From assembly GCF_021462225.1 (NCBI RefSeq), contig NC_061795.1, positions 46,262,872 to 46,326,871 on the forward strand: DNA of 64,000 bases. The letters are read 5' to 3'. The position numbers and the translations under genes were made by a program. Source of the DNA: Girardinichthys multiradiatus. Its lineage: Eukaryota; Chordata; Actinopteri; Cyprinodontiformes; Goodeidae. Shown here one piece after another: positions 23,801 to 38,800 of the stretch; positions within the stretch are counted from its first letter, which is position 1, and every line of letters begins with the position of its first letter. The notes under the pieces were generated by a model. That model was not told the DNA's origin. It ran no database searches and saw nothing but the letters and a program-made list of their open reading frames with translations.

Positions 23801-26800
23801 GCTTCCCTGAATCTTTAGATCTGGAAAAATTGTTTTAATTTCATCCTTCCCAACACTCTCCCAAGAACCCTGATGAACTCTTCTATATTCCAGTCAGATT
23901 TGAGGCCATTTTGGCCCACACTGGATCATCTACAGAACAAGGATCCCAAACAAAGCCACAAATCTACTGGAAAACAGAATAGCTGAAAAATGGACAATGT
24001 GTTGCAATGGCCCAGTCAAAGTCCAGGCCTCAACCTGATTGAAGTGTTGTGGTGGGACCTTCATTGAACTGTGCATAAACTCATGTCTGCAAGCCTCAAT
24101 GAGCTGAAGAAAAGTTGGGAAGAAGAGTGGACCCAAATCCAAGACTGAAACCCACTGCTGCTAAAGGGGGGTCCTTTAGTTCTGGTGGCCCGTACCTGTG
24201 GTGATGCAGTAATACGTCTCGTGTGGAGATACGTGGTGGATGCGGTGGTGTTTCCGTGGTAACACTAGGTGCCAGTTCTGAAGCAGAGTGACCCAGCGTG
24301 GGAGGCCGAAGTAGGAGTGGCTCCACTTATGGATCTGATTGGTTAATGTCACAAAAACCGCCAGGGCGAAGACGTAGCAGTCCCAGGGGTACGACGCCGC
24401 CAAGGCCTCTGAAAGGAGACAGGAAAAAATGTATGGAGTTAAGAAAATGATTGATCAGGTTGTTTAGACGTAACAAAGAGGGACAGTACTCCCACAGAGA
24501 CGATGCCGAGGAGACGAGCCGTGGAGGATAACGGAGGGGAGGACAGGAACACGTAGAAACATGTGGAACGTCTTAAACGTTTGTAATGCAAACATTTTAA
24601 AGAAAAGTTATTAAAAGTTTTATGTACACTACCGGTCAAACGTTTTATAACGCCTTTCTCATTTGATGGGTTTTTTAATGTATGACTATTTCCATTGTTC
24701 GTAGATTCTGACTGAAGGCATCAAAACTGTGAATGAACACATATGGAATTATGTAGCAAATAAAAAATTGTAAAAGGACTCTAAATATGTCTTTCATTTT
24801 AGCTTCCTTAAAGTAGCCGCCCTTTGCTGTGATGACTGAAATATTAATCTTTGACCGTCTCTCAATGAACCTCTGGGAAGTTCTTTCAAGACCCTTTGGA
24901 AACCATTTCAGGCGACCACCTCATGAAGCTCATGGAGAGAACGCCAAGAGAGCAAAGCAGTCATCAGAGTAAATGGTGGCCGTTTAGAAGAATCTAAAAT
25001 CTGAAAATGTTTAGAGTTATTTCACACTTTTTGTTTACTACATAATTCCATGTGTTCATTCATGGCTCTGTTGCCATTGGTGAGAATCTACAATGTAAAT
25101 AGTTATGAAAATAAAGAGACCCGTTAAGTGAGAAAGTGTATCTAAAACCTTTGACTGGTAGTGTACATCAGAGCAAAGCAATAATAGAAATGAATCCAAG
25201 CAGATTGAATTCTACAGAGAGACAGAAGAGAGAGTCTAGAGTGAGATGTTTAGGTGTTTTAACATCACCAGCAGAATTAAACAGATCCTCACAATGAGTC
25301 AATGTTCAAATCAATGTTCTGATTCAGTTTTATAAACTCAAGCAGCATTTTTAAAGCAAACCTTTAATGTTAAACCTGAGTTATACGTCCAACCTTCAAT
25401 AGATGGTTCCTCCACATTTGCCACCTAAAAATGTCTCCCAGATCTCTCCACTGGTTAATGTGTTATGGATCTTCCAGATCTTTCTTGAATGTTAAACGGG
25501 CCTTTGTTTTCATTTGGGTCAGCAGCGGATCTGGACTTGGAACTCTCCCATGGAGGCAGTTTTTGCCCCGCCTCTCTCTAAATCACGAACTCTGACCTAA
25601 GCTGAGGCATGTGAGGCCTGCAGAGCTTTAGATGCTATTAATGTAGCACTAATTCGTGAACTGTGTCGTCACGAGTCAATTCAATCACTTATACAGATTT
25701 CAAGGCAGGTTCATACATTCCAATTAATCCTAACCGTCAAACAGTGCAGGCGGATTCAGTTTATTATTCAAACTGGTTAAACGTTTTTCTATCTTAGGAA
25801 ACCCAGCAGATTGCATCGAGTCAATGATTTGTAGCATTCACTCCTCCCGGATGAGCATGTAGAGACAGTTTAGAGGAAAGCTACGGTTTAACAAGAAGAA
25901 ACCTCCAGCAGAACCAGAACCAGGCTCCGTGTGAGCGGCCATCTGCCACGACCGACTGGGGGTTTGAGAGAACTGAGCAGAGACACAAATAGAACAAAGA
26001 AGCACTGATCCAGGAGTACTTTCTATGGGAAAGGAAAGTGAAACATTAAATGGTAGTAGCTCCTCCAGTGGCTTCATCTAGGAGAGAAAGAGAGAAGTAC
26101 CAACACATGCTTTAATGCTATGGTATCACTGTATGAAACCTTTGTAAAAAAATATATTTCTCAATCTAATTTTCAGTGAAATGTCATTAGCTTCACTACA
26201 AGTTTGAATTAAATTAGTGTGTTTGTCAGGAATGCATAAAATATGGGTTTTATTTTTTATTTATATACACATTGCTATTGGTTCTGCAGACAAGTGACTG
26301 TTTTTCTCTATTTCTGCTCTCTAAACTGAGCTCTTCTCTGTTTTTGCTTTCTAGGGAAAAATCACAGCAGAAAACTCAGGATAAAAATGAAACATATCCT
26401 TCTCTTTCAAATACTGAAATCCTCCATATTCCCACTCCTTTACACACCTTCCCACCCTGGCATCCTGGACAGTGCGTGTTTTTCCTTATTCTGATGCAGG
26501 TAAAGCTGCAGCTCAGCTGAGGGATGGAGAACAGCAGATAAGTGTTTCCTGACTGTGACAAAGTGGCAACCAAACTGAATTTTACACAGCGAGAGGCGAT
26601 GCAAAGCTGTGAACCAAAAGTATGGTTCAGAAAAAAATCCTCCAAATCTTTCAGACTGAGAAACTTCAAAAATAGCTTTTATTTTACTGCTTGCTCCATC
26701 AGTTGCATTTCTTGTCAACTTTTTGGAAATAAAAACTATGTATTCGAACTGGGGTTAACCTTGGGTTTATAAATAAATAAAAATGTTGACTTTTAATTTG

Positions 26801-29800
26801 AAAGAGGAGCTAAAACTATAGCTGAAAGCTTTTGGCTGAACTGAGGGGAAGGTTTTTAGTTTGAGCTGCTTTAAATGGTAGAGGTTCTGCTAACTTGACT
26901 CCTCCATGATTCTCCAAACTAAGATCAGATAAAACCAAGAGCTGAAGTGACACAATTTAATAAGCAAGTCTCTAAATAAATATTTAAATCTTTGATCATT
27001 TAAATAAAAAGTAAAATGCAGAATTGGATTAAATACAGTTAAATATTATTTTAAAAAACAATTAAAAACAATGAGCATATCTAGTTTTATTAATTATTTT
27101 ATAATCCTGTGTTGCAGCAGTTGGTGGTTTTCTTTCATCTGGTGGCCTTGAGTGGGCGGAGCTAACACTGTTAAACACAAGGTGATTGGTTTCCAAGTAA
27201 ACTTCTGTTCAGGTTAACCAATCAAGTGTTGGCTGTATTTAATGGACCATACATCCATTTAAAAAAATTCATGATGGAATAATTTTATGAAAACTAAAAT
27301 TATTAAATATCGTTTTGAATTAAGCTTTTATGTAATGATTTACACAATTAATTATTTATTTTTGCATTGAGAAATTCACACATTTCTATAGATAGTGGCA
27401 ACTTTTTAATTAAAATTTTATTTAATCATTACAGTTTTCTTTAAACTTCCTCATGCTGTCTATAACCAATTATTTGACGAATTATTTGTTGGCTTGTGGC
27501 TCTTTAGCCTTCGACAAACTCAAAGGAAGATACTGACTGCCAGTAATACTCCACAGAACCGCTGTTTCTCGCTCTGTCCAGGTTTGAATGAAATGCAAAC
27601 AGCAGTCAGGCTGATAAACTGCAAACTGAGCTCTGGATGATGTGACCGGTAGCTTTTTACTGCTGATTCAACCTAAAAGGTAACAAACATCAGAACACAG
27701 AAGGTAACAAAGATCTTTGCTCCAAACGTCTGTAAACGAAATCATTCAGCTCACTCTTGCTTCAAACAGAACGTCTGGGGTTTATCCGTCACCTCTAACC
27801 ATCTTCAACTTTTATTGCTGCTTACGATGAAACGACTTACAGCCGTCCTCTTCCTCCTCCTCACCCCACTACCCCTCTTTCTGCAATCTCTTGACCTGAG
27901 TTCAAGCGCAGACATGACAGCTGGAGACGTCAACTCTCCACCTCGTCCTGTGTCTCTGTCTTTGTCCGGTGACACGGTGAGGAGCTTGACATGACAGGTT
28001 TAGATGTCATCTTACCGCTACATGACCCTCAGATGCCCCCGCCCCGCCCCGTTTCCTCCCGCCAGCCGACTCAAGCTCTTAGCGGTGACCTCTTCAGGAG
28101 CAGACATGACAGGCGAACATGTCGCTGCCTCTCTGTCTCCGTTTGGTGACCTCCTGACACCCTGTGGTGACAGGACGAGCGTGGACGTCGCCCACAGGTG
28201 GACTTCAACTGTCCTCTCATCCTTCATCGCCCTCAGCCACTCTTCTTCACATCTTGTCATGTCTCCAGTTCCTAACATCCTTTTTGTTTCTCCAGATTTG
28301 TTCTTTTAACCATTTGTTTCCTGTAGAGCGTCATCAGCATTAGACAGTTTAAGGAAACTTTTTCTAATTTAATGCTCACATGAACTAAACCGCAAGAAAT
28401 ATGATTTAAATACATTATTTATTAAAACTAATAATAATTATAATAAAATTAAAATTTTATTCCAAATAAGGAATTATAAAATACAATATAAATAAAATTT
28501 ATTAGAATACATAATTTTTATAGCTATTTGATTATTTTTAATATATACATACATTTTTAGGTTTAGCTATTGAAAATAATTCAAATAAAAATAAATTGAC
28601 CATCAGTGATCTCATGGACGAGGAACACGGAGCCAGATTTATAAACCATGGAGACTAGGTCTTCTAATAAATGATGTAGTTTGTTTCTAAGGGAAAGCTC
28701 AAAGCCAAAGTCTGATTGGTTGGAGCTGCAGTGCTGCTCATAGCAACTCATACTTCTTCTGATCTGACGTCCTCACAACACATTTACCGGCCGAAATCTG
28801 AAACTGCGTTTTAAAAATGCATTAAAAGAGTTAAAAGAAACATTTTCCTGCCAGGGGAAACACTCAAAGCAACAAAGAAACATGTTGGATGTGTCCGATT
28901 CAAACATGTAATGTTTAAAAACACAAAAATATTTTCTTTTCTCTAAGGGTTTCCTTAGATAGAAAAACCTTTTATTAAATTTGAATAAATAACTAACCCT
29001 GACTGCACTGTTCAATGGTTACGATTAATTGGAATGTATGAACCTGACTTTTGGGAAGTGCCTTGAGACGACCTGTGTTGTGAATTGGCGCTATATAAAT
29101 AAACTGAATTGAATTAAAATTTTTGTCTTTTGATGTTGAACTGTAAGGAAGAATAATGTTCTTACCGTGACTTGCTTTCATATAGGTTCATTTAGAGAAG
29201 GAGGGTCAAACTCCAGTCCAGAGTTTGTATTTATGTATATTTATTTTTTGCCAAATCTCAATTTTTGAAAGCATTTTACTGTCTGTAAATATTAAAATAC
29301 TTCTGCACTACATGGTTATTTATTATTGTTTCCATTATTTATTTATGCTTCCGAATATTACATTACTAGAGGTTGATCTTTAACCTGTCCTGCTGCTGAA
29401 GCTATTTAATATCACCCTAGGTGGATTATAAAGTTTATCTTATGTCTATATTAATAATTATATGATTGTTATAGAAGTTTATGTGCTCAATTAGTCAACT
29501 ATTTGGTGGGTGGATCCCTGCACCATAGAGCCGGTAGCATTTTATTATTTCACTGTTCATTGTAGGAGAAGATCTCTCCTTTCTCTGTCGTTTCTCCATC
29601 TTCTCTGCTTCAGACACTCTTAGGCTCACTAAAAGTCCTCCTTACAACTCTTAACATCTCCTCACATTAGGAGCTCTCTGAATGCCTTGTCTTAGATCGA
29701 CGTCACTAGGAGCTACTTTTAGCCTTAGGATTCTTTGTAAATACGGGCCCTGGGATTCATGAACTTTCTGACATTAGGTGATGAATTTAGGTGAAACCCT

Positions 29801-32800
29801 GGTGCTCTGAAAATGAGTCATTGTTGGATTTTTCAGCAGGATAATGATGCCAAAGATTTGGTCAAATCAACCCAGGGATAATTGAGCAGATGAATCAACC
29901 TTCTTCCATGTCCATCTCAGTCACCAGCACTGAAAACAGCTGCCCTCAGTTACATGCGACACACCGTCAGTGAAGCAAAAACATTAAAATAAATATGAAA
30001 GAAATGCTCTGAACCTAGAACACAGAGGCTGTATGTTTACCACCAAATGATATGACTCAAGAGTAACTGGACCAAACAAAAACATCCGTCCATCGTCTTC
30101 ACCTGCTTATGCTTGCAGGGTCACAGGAGGGGGGTGGTCACCCTGGACAGATCGCTAGTACGTCACAGGATACCACAGGCCAGACAACCATGCATGCACT
30201 CACACCTAAGGGCAATTTAAAGAGACCAATTAAACTAACAGTCATGTTTTTGACTGAGGGAGGAAGCTGGAGTATATGGTCATTATGAATAATGACATAA
30301 TTTCAAATACACCTGCAATTAAAACAAGATGTTATAGTTTAATACTAAAAGTCCTGATGATCTAAACTCTACATTAGGATCAACAAACTTGGATTTAAAT
30401 ACAGTTTAAAATGTAAAGAATGAACCCCTAAAACTAAATAATCCAATAAATACGGAGTTCTGGTGTAAACAGGTAGTCTGAGAAGTTTCTAACTGATATT
30501 TACGTCCCCTCTCTGCCGCTGGTAATAGTTTGTTTTGCCCAGATAACATGATTTATGTCTCAGATACTCAGTTCCAGATTCTTGCAGCAGCTTAACCCCA
30601 CAGCGCCGTACGAATGCAGCCTTTAACCCAACTAACTGGTGTCACCTCCCCTGTTCTCCTCCCATTAGTGACCTTTAAGCTCGAGCTGAAGTGCAGACAT
30701 GACAGGTGGAGATGTCACCTCCTCAATAAGCGCTCTGCCTGCTCCTCCTGCTGATCCTCCTCCTCCAGTCCCTCCCTTCCTGCCCTGCTCTCTCAGGGTC
30801 AGAGCACACGATTACCAGAAGTGCAACATGCCTGCAAACAACTTCCTGTACGTTGGTCCTTTCTGACTCTGAGAGTCTGCTGCAGGTTGCTGGAGTCCTT
30901 AGACTCACTTCTGAAGGTCATGAAATTCAGCTGAAAACACTGACAATGTTCTGGATAAAATGTGGCATCAGACAAACATGCAAACGCAGAATGTACCTGG
31001 TGTGTGTGTGAGGAATTTGTAGGCCATATAAGCTAGCGGCAGGACGGGGATCATGCAGTTGTCGCCGTTGGTTTCGATGAAATCGTGCCGAGTGATGGCG
31101 GTTGGGTCGATGTGATGTTCCCTGAACGGTCGGATGAAAGCCTGCAAAGAGAAAATTGTTGGTTGTATGCTTCTATTCACTCTTGGGGTCAGAATAAGCT
31201 TTAAAACAGATGCCGCCATGTTATTAAACCAAAATGACAATAAAATGGAAAGCTGTGAAGTCCATGACCTGATCCAACAGCTTGCAGAACCACCTAGAGG
31301 AGCAACCTAATGTGTTGGTCCTTAATGGAAGCAAGGTACCCTGGCCTTTGGCCTGCAGAACAAACCCAGGTCATCAACCCGCCCCACCATGGTCGACAGT
31401 CAGTATGAAGTGTTTGTTCTGATGTCTTTAGGATGTACTTATTTCTTCCAATTTGGCTTCATATTTGTTAAATACTTTAAATAAACGAATGTCTGTCTGG
31501 AACCTGTTGTGTTTTTGTTCACCTGAGATTAGATTTAAATAATTACAGAACCTGGTAAAGACCACATATTTTTATTATATTCTGATTTCTAAAACTCCTG
31601 AATGTAAACGGAGTGTACTTTCTTTTTGATGTGACACTGAAAGTCAGAGAGGCAAACTATTATTTTTATAAGGAAACAATGAAATGTGTTTCAGGAAGTT
31701 TTATGAACTTCAAGAACACTTCAGATCATTTTAATGGACTTCTAGCAGTTGCAGGAACCCTGGAAACTGTTTCCTTCTTTGATAAATCAAATGACACATT
31801 CTTTCCACTTCGATCCCAAAAGTCTGACAGTTCGGGAAATATTTTAGCCAACGCTGCATGACTGCAGTAACATTCACCAGGTAGCAACAGTAAAACCCGG
31901 CCGCCACTGAAAGAAATCAGCAGCTTTTTCTCCTAGATAATTTACAATAAACTGCAAAGCTAAACAATGCAAATTAAACACACAGATGAATTCTCACCAC
32001 ACTTGGCAATGCTGAGCATCGTGCCCAACCCCAAAGCACACATCCAGCATCCTAATAAACCTCACAACAGCAGTCGACCTACACACACACACACTAAAGC
32101 ACATAAACTGAAACATGAGCTTCAAAACACACGCACACACGCTGCAAACCCCACCTGCGCTGTGCAGAGGCAGACACCTGTCTGTGAGAGCATGGGGGTC
32201 TCAAATGAAAGGCTGAATCAGAAGCTTAAAAGAGGACAAAGGGAAACACACCCACGAGCTCACGCTGGATAGAGGTAATATATTTTCCTAGGCAGGAAAA
32301 AGGCGAGAGAAGGGAAGGTTTGCATGTGTGTGTGTAGGCATGGAAGCATCAGCATGAAAACTCATTATTGTCGGGTCTGCTGCTCGAAACAATCACAGCC
32401 GCCGATCTGTGGACGTCATCGATGGGTGCCACTGCAAACTCTGAAGCTATCTGTTGATATCTGTGCAATTAGGTCCCCATCTACGTTGAAACGGCCCCTC
32501 TCGGTTCCCTTCGCCCCCTCCTCTCACCGCAGCCCTCAGTCAGATGAAAGGCCGGCTAAGCCTCGGAGGTCGTGCCGAGCGGGGCGGCTCCGGCGCTCCC
32601 AATGAACGGCGGGCTGCCGGTCGCTGCGTGTCCTCTAATCCCACACCGTTTAGCGGCCTGCATGGCACGACGCCCGTTAATCACCAGCTCACATCACCCA
32701 TCGCCCCGGCAACCAGCGCCGTCCCACTGCTTGTGCAGACACGCCCTTCCACCCCCATTTTCTGTCCTTCTAGCATTCATTTCATCACATTTCTTTCTCT

Positions 32801-35800
32801 TTCTCTACTTTTAATTTAGGACAGATGAGTAAGAAACCGACTCGTCCTCACAGAGAGCTGCAGAAAGAGATGTTTGTTAAAGATGCAACAAGAAGGACAC
32901 AAACAAAGCTGCTTTTAAACAATGAGAAGCAAAGCCAAGCAGACTGGGACAGAGGATCTTCAAACACGTCCTCCTAAACTGGAAGCACATCTGGCAAATT
33001 TCAGAGTGAATCGAGCATCATTGGGAACTAATGAGCGTGACTTTGTCCTCAAAGTAGTCTCATTAGAGGACTGCGAAATCCTTGTTGAGTCAATTAAAGC
33101 TCAACGACATGAAGACTAAAGAAAATACAGCGTGGCCCGAAGCCTCGCGAAGGAATTGTTCTGAGCACTGCAGGGAGGCTGTGCAGCTCTTCTTAAAACG
33201 CTGCTGTAATTTTAGATCTGTGGAGACACAAAAAAGGGTTTTATGAGCAGAATTCAGGATAAATTGTTTCATCTTCTGAAGATGAATAGGAGAGTTCCTC
33301 TTGTAATTTCCTTAAAATCATATTAGATGGTTTTATGTGTCCCCAAACACTCTTTATTTAATGTGCTGAGTTTTCATTTACCTTATGAACTTTTTCATCA
33401 TGACACTTGTAATTGGACGGGACATACCGTGCTGTGAAAAAGTATTTACCCCCGTTACAGATTTCTTCCGTTTTTGGTTTTTCTGTCACACTTAAATGTT
33501 TTGGATCATCATCAGTTTAATATCAGAATAATTAAAACTGAGTTTTAATACAACCAAGTCTGATTACTGCCAGGCCTGCAATAAATAAATTACTTGAATC
33601 GAGCCCATCTGGCAACGTGAAGTAGGCTCAAATATCTAAAACGGTCACACATCCTGCCCAGATCTAAAGAAACGAAAGAACAGTTGAAAAACAAATTCAG
33701 TGTCATCTATCGGTCTGGAAAGAGTTACAGAACCTTTATGTTTAGGGACTCCAGAGAACCACAGCGAGAAACATTATCCACAAATAAAGAAAACATGGAA
33801 CTGTGGAGAACTTCGCCGAAGTAGCAGGTCTAACAAAATCACCCCGAAAGGTCACAAAAGAACCAAAGCAACATCTAAAGCTCTGAATGCCTCACATGGC
33901 TCAATTAAGGCCACAGTTCGTGATTCACCTAAAAGAAAGAGGTACTGGGCAAAGACTGACTGCACTGGAAAGTTTCTAGGTCATCTTGATGATCCCCAAG
34001 ACCCTTTAGAAATATTCTGTGGACCGATGGTGGTGCTGGATAACACAGCACACCTTCAGAGATCTGGTGGAGTCATCGTTGATAAATCAGGGCTTTTCTG
34101 GCAGCAAGAGTTGGACAAACAAACAATTAGGCAGGTGGTCATAATGTTATGCCTGATGAGTGTGTCGCCATATTTACTGCCATCATTTCTAACCAGCATC
34201 ACTCCAAAAGTAATCCACTAACAATTATAAAACAAATATGGATCAGTTTAGGATTCTTTAGGACAGCCTCATCTCATCTGCCCAGGATCCACATGGAGGT
34301 CTGGTGTCCATGTCTGCAGACATTTAGCATAAATGCTTCCTCAACCTGTGTGTTTCACAATCTAAGTAACGTCCTCAGAGACATCCCAAAAATTAGAGAC
34401 AACAAAGGAAGCTGGAAATAAATCCAGAACGAGGCTTATATAGACACAAGACACAACAAACAAAGAATGAAAGTGCCTCTATTAGCCTCGGGTGTTCTGC
34501 ATCGAGTCAGTCTTTGATATTCAAACTAACCTTAAATAGAAGCACAAACCTGCTTTATTCTTCCGCTCAAAACCACCACTGAGGTAAGTGCACACACACA
34601 CACACCAACGCGCTTTATTTTCCTGCAGCCCGTCGCCATCCCTCTGTTGGCCGCTAACGTCTTATTCTTCTATTCTGCTAAATGCATTTATTAGGGCTCT
34701 CCTGCAGCGACTGACACACCATGTAAATATGCTGCTGTGTCTTCAGTCTGCCTCAGTAAATGCCACATCATACATGAACATCCACCCACATAATTCCTCC
34801 TGGAAACATGGAAATTACACAAGTTAAACTAGAAATAACTTTAAAGCTAATGTAATATCGAACTGGATGCTGTATCATGAGCCTCTGAATTAAAGTGAAG
34901 GCTTTTGGGTATTAAATCTAAAACTGTGTGAAGCTGTGGTGTAACTGGTGTTTGTCAATTTGACTCTTCACAGTTTTGTACTTTCATATTCGTTTCATAT
35001 TCTTCTTCGGGTACAAAAGGAATCCGTCTGCCACGCCTGCCGTACTGAAGGAAAGGAGGTAGGAAACAGGGAAGGAAGGAAAGAAAGGCAGTAGGACACA
35101 AAGTAGGAAAAAATTCAGTGAGGAAGCAGGGTGGGGAATAAGGAAGGGAGGAATGAGGAAGCATACAAAAAGAAAGGAAGGAAGGACAGGTGGAAACATG
35201 TTATGACACAAAGAATAAAACATTGAAGGACAAGAAAAAAAGGAAGGAAGGAAGGAAACCTAGAAATCCTGTTATTAGGTGAACAATAACATTGATCCCA
35301 CTCATACTTGTGTAGTTTTACTCTAAACTCAGACACTCTTCACTAGTGTCAGTGACATCACTGTTACATCAGCTCACCTCATAATGAGCTTTCCTAGGTT
35401 GACCTAGGAAATGTGCTTCAGACATTTTATGTGTTTCATAAATTGTGTTGGGACCCAGCCATGGAAACAACATTAAAACTCCGGTATGGACTTTTCTGGA
35501 ACTTTCAAAATAAATTGCATTTAACTGACTTCCAGCAACTGAGGAAAGGGGGGGGGTAGCAGCAGACTTCCCATGATGCCACTGTCTGAATAAGAGCACC
35601 CCCTCTCCAACAAGCCGACCTCTTCCACACCGGTGTTCATCGGGATAGGAGGGGGACTGATGTCTCTTTGCTGGCAAAAAAAAGACATAACTCTTCAACT
35701 GGATCAAAGAGTGTCATAAGATGACGCGATCATATGCACAAGTTAAGTATGAGTGAATAACTGTTTGTGCACCCAGTATTCATTCATAAAAAGGGGAAAT

Positions 35801-38800
35801 TAAGGTATAAGTATTGCCTGAGTCTCTCTCTGAGGCCTGCAGAAGCAAACGGTGTCCCAGAGAAGTCCCTGCAGAGACGCTGTCTCTACAAGCCGAGTGA
35901 AGCGGTTTTCCTTGCCTGAGAGGAGGACAAACGAGTAGCCGCATTACGGCAGTTAACGTGCAGTGTGGACAGCGGACAGAACGAGCCGTCTTCCAGCCAC
36001 AGCTACAGAGGTTAGCTGAAATCTAATCCTTTGTTCACAGAGCTCTCTTCAAACTTCGTCGTCGCCCGGACAGCTTTTCCTCAGCACAGTTCATACGAGG
36101 TCAGGTTTGGGCAGAGCAGAGAAATAGAAGTGATTTAGATTAAAATGATCTAAACGTTTTTCATTTTATGAAGTTTGGTTTTGTTTGTGTTGAACTCAGC
36201 TATCTTGGTGCTAGCAGAATATCTGCAGCACACGTGTTCAGGTTGTGTTCTGTGTTTGTGTGTTTTTAAAGCTAAGACAAACTTTATTTAAAGGGTGATT
36301 TTAAACAGAAGATTGATCATAACGTGCCGTCCACGCTTATGCATTTTAACCCTTTTATTAACGGTATTTTAAAGGTGTGTGTTTGATTCTGGTGCTAAGC
36401 TATCAGCTTCTTTGTTAGCTTCAACTGCTAACAGGTAAGAACACGTGCTGCCTGTAGGGAATATTTAACAGAAAGGTTGTTAGTTTTCAATCCAGTAAAT
36501 GTGTCCCTAACATCATTTTACTAAATTTGATAACTAAGTAAACACCATTAAGCCCATTTCTCCACAAAGATTTGGCTTTTTTCCAAAATACTCCCATAAT
36601 AATATTTCTTTAAATATTATTTTAATAAATAAAGGCAGCTGATGAGACACCGTTGAGAATTAGTCATCCAGAAGGTTGGTTTTATTCAGCAGATCATTAT
36701 TTAAAACATCATTTTATTAAAATAATATTTTATCTGATCTTGCATTGTGAATGGTTGTCTAAACGTTTGCTGATTATTCCCTAAGTTGGTTCCAAGACTA
36801 ACTTAACTTCATTTCCAGATTCTTCAAGATAATCCTTGATTCTCAAACATAAACATTGCATGGTAATGTTGCATCACTCTTTTGGTCATAATTTCCAATC
36901 ATCTTTAATCAACTTGTTTATATTGTACATAGCCCATTAGTCTTCATTATTCTTTAATTCTGATTGGTAGTTTAGTTGGATTGTTTTAGCAAAGTAAAGA
37001 GTTTGTTGATTGAAATATGTTTGACTTTGAGTTGACTTATTTTTGTTAATAAATTCTTGTATTTTTAGAAATTGTGTGAATTCATTCTATGTGTGCAGAG
37101 TTTATGCTGTTCAATAATGACAGAGCTCGTCTCACACCTTTCTATTTTGTCCTAATACCATCGCCTTACTGGGCTGGTATTCACAGGACAACCTTTAACA
37201 GACCCAAATATTATTTGCAGGCACTGTGGCCTCTAGCAGATTATGGTGACAGGTCAATTACATAACGGCTTGTGTGTGTGTGTGACAATAGAGGCTCATA
37301 TCAGGTATGTAAAAGTATTATTGGTAGGCTAAAATATAGATCTAGCCCAAGCACTGGCCTGGTCATCTTCAAACATAATAAAATACTCTTCTTTTAGGAC
37401 AGTGACAGTAATAGACATTATTATTATGATTATGGCTAAATATTTGTGTCTTGTTTAACTAAAACAGAGAAGCAAGGCCAGCGGTTTGCTCATTTTTTCA
37501 AGGTGTCAAAAGAGCAGTGAGATATATAATATGGGTAAATATCGGTTAACAATACCAATATCGGATATCGACGGCATGAATTCTTATATCAGTGCATCCC
37601 TAGAAAAACAAATAAGGAACAGTTCAGTTTAGAAAAAAATATATAATCTAAAAGTGTCACTTCCTTGTTTGGCTAAACTTGAGATAACAGTATAAATGTT
37701 AATATCTGTTCTCTACATCCTCCAGAACTGCTGACAGGAAGTTAGCAGTCACACTACTGCCAACATCCGGCGGTTCTCCAGGCATTTTTAAGAGACAAGG
37801 TTCAAACTTTTTCACTAATTTTCAGTCTAGTTTAGTTTAGCTAGACCAATGAAGAAATACCTAATCCCACTTTACCGTAGCACACTGCCTTTGTTATTTT
37901 AGCATAGCTTATTTTAGCCTGCCTGAGGTTATTTTACCTTAAGCTTAGTTTAGCTCAGATTACTGAAGCTTACTTTAAGTTAGCATACATTAGCTTACTT
38001 TAGCCTACTTGAGATTAGTTTATATACGTTTATAATACCTTTTTAACCTTAGCTTAGCATAGTTAATCTTGGTTTAGCCTACTTAAGAAAATGTTAGCTT
38101 AGTTTACATTATTTTACCTTAGCTTAGAATATCCAAGGTCAATTCAGCACACCTAATTTTAACTTGAAAAGCTTAGTTTATCTTACTTATCCTAGTTTAG
38201 CATAACGGACGTTCAGCCTAGTTTAACCAACTTAAGAAAAATGAAACCATGCTACGGCTAAGGTTATTTAATTATAACTCAGTATGGTCCTTTTCGCATT
38301 GTGTTAACATACAGCAGTATGAACCCAACATGAAGGAGCTGTTTATGCTCACCTTCCCAATAACAGGGATATCCACAGATCCCCAGGTGTCAGCTCCCCA
38401 ATGAACAATCCCCGAGGCAAAATCTGCTGTCACTATTCCCAAAACTGGAATAGAGGAAAACATTATGCATTTAATGTAAAAAGAGTTTAAATATGAATAA
38501 AAAGTAGCAATAAAACAATTACCGATGCCGAGGATGATCTTGTAGATGTGAACGGTGGAGAAGTGCAGGAGGAGGAAATAGAGGTTGATGATGAAGAGGA
38601 AGAGGCACAAAATCACACACACCCACTCCTGGACTCGTTTACCTGGCAGGAAAAGGGTAATTTATTTATCCAAGCATGATGAAAAACAGATTGACTGAGT
38701 GAGAAAAAAGAGAAAGACTAGAAGAAGTAAGAAGGGTTTGCTATGATGAACTGGTGAGGTCCCTGCTCCCATCAGGAGAACAAGTCGCTCCTTACTGGAG

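Noticed and set aside
33700..34221. A 173-residue open frame
   Set aside because: It lies over a decayed Tc1 relic in a frame without transposase motifs; start and stop are chance.
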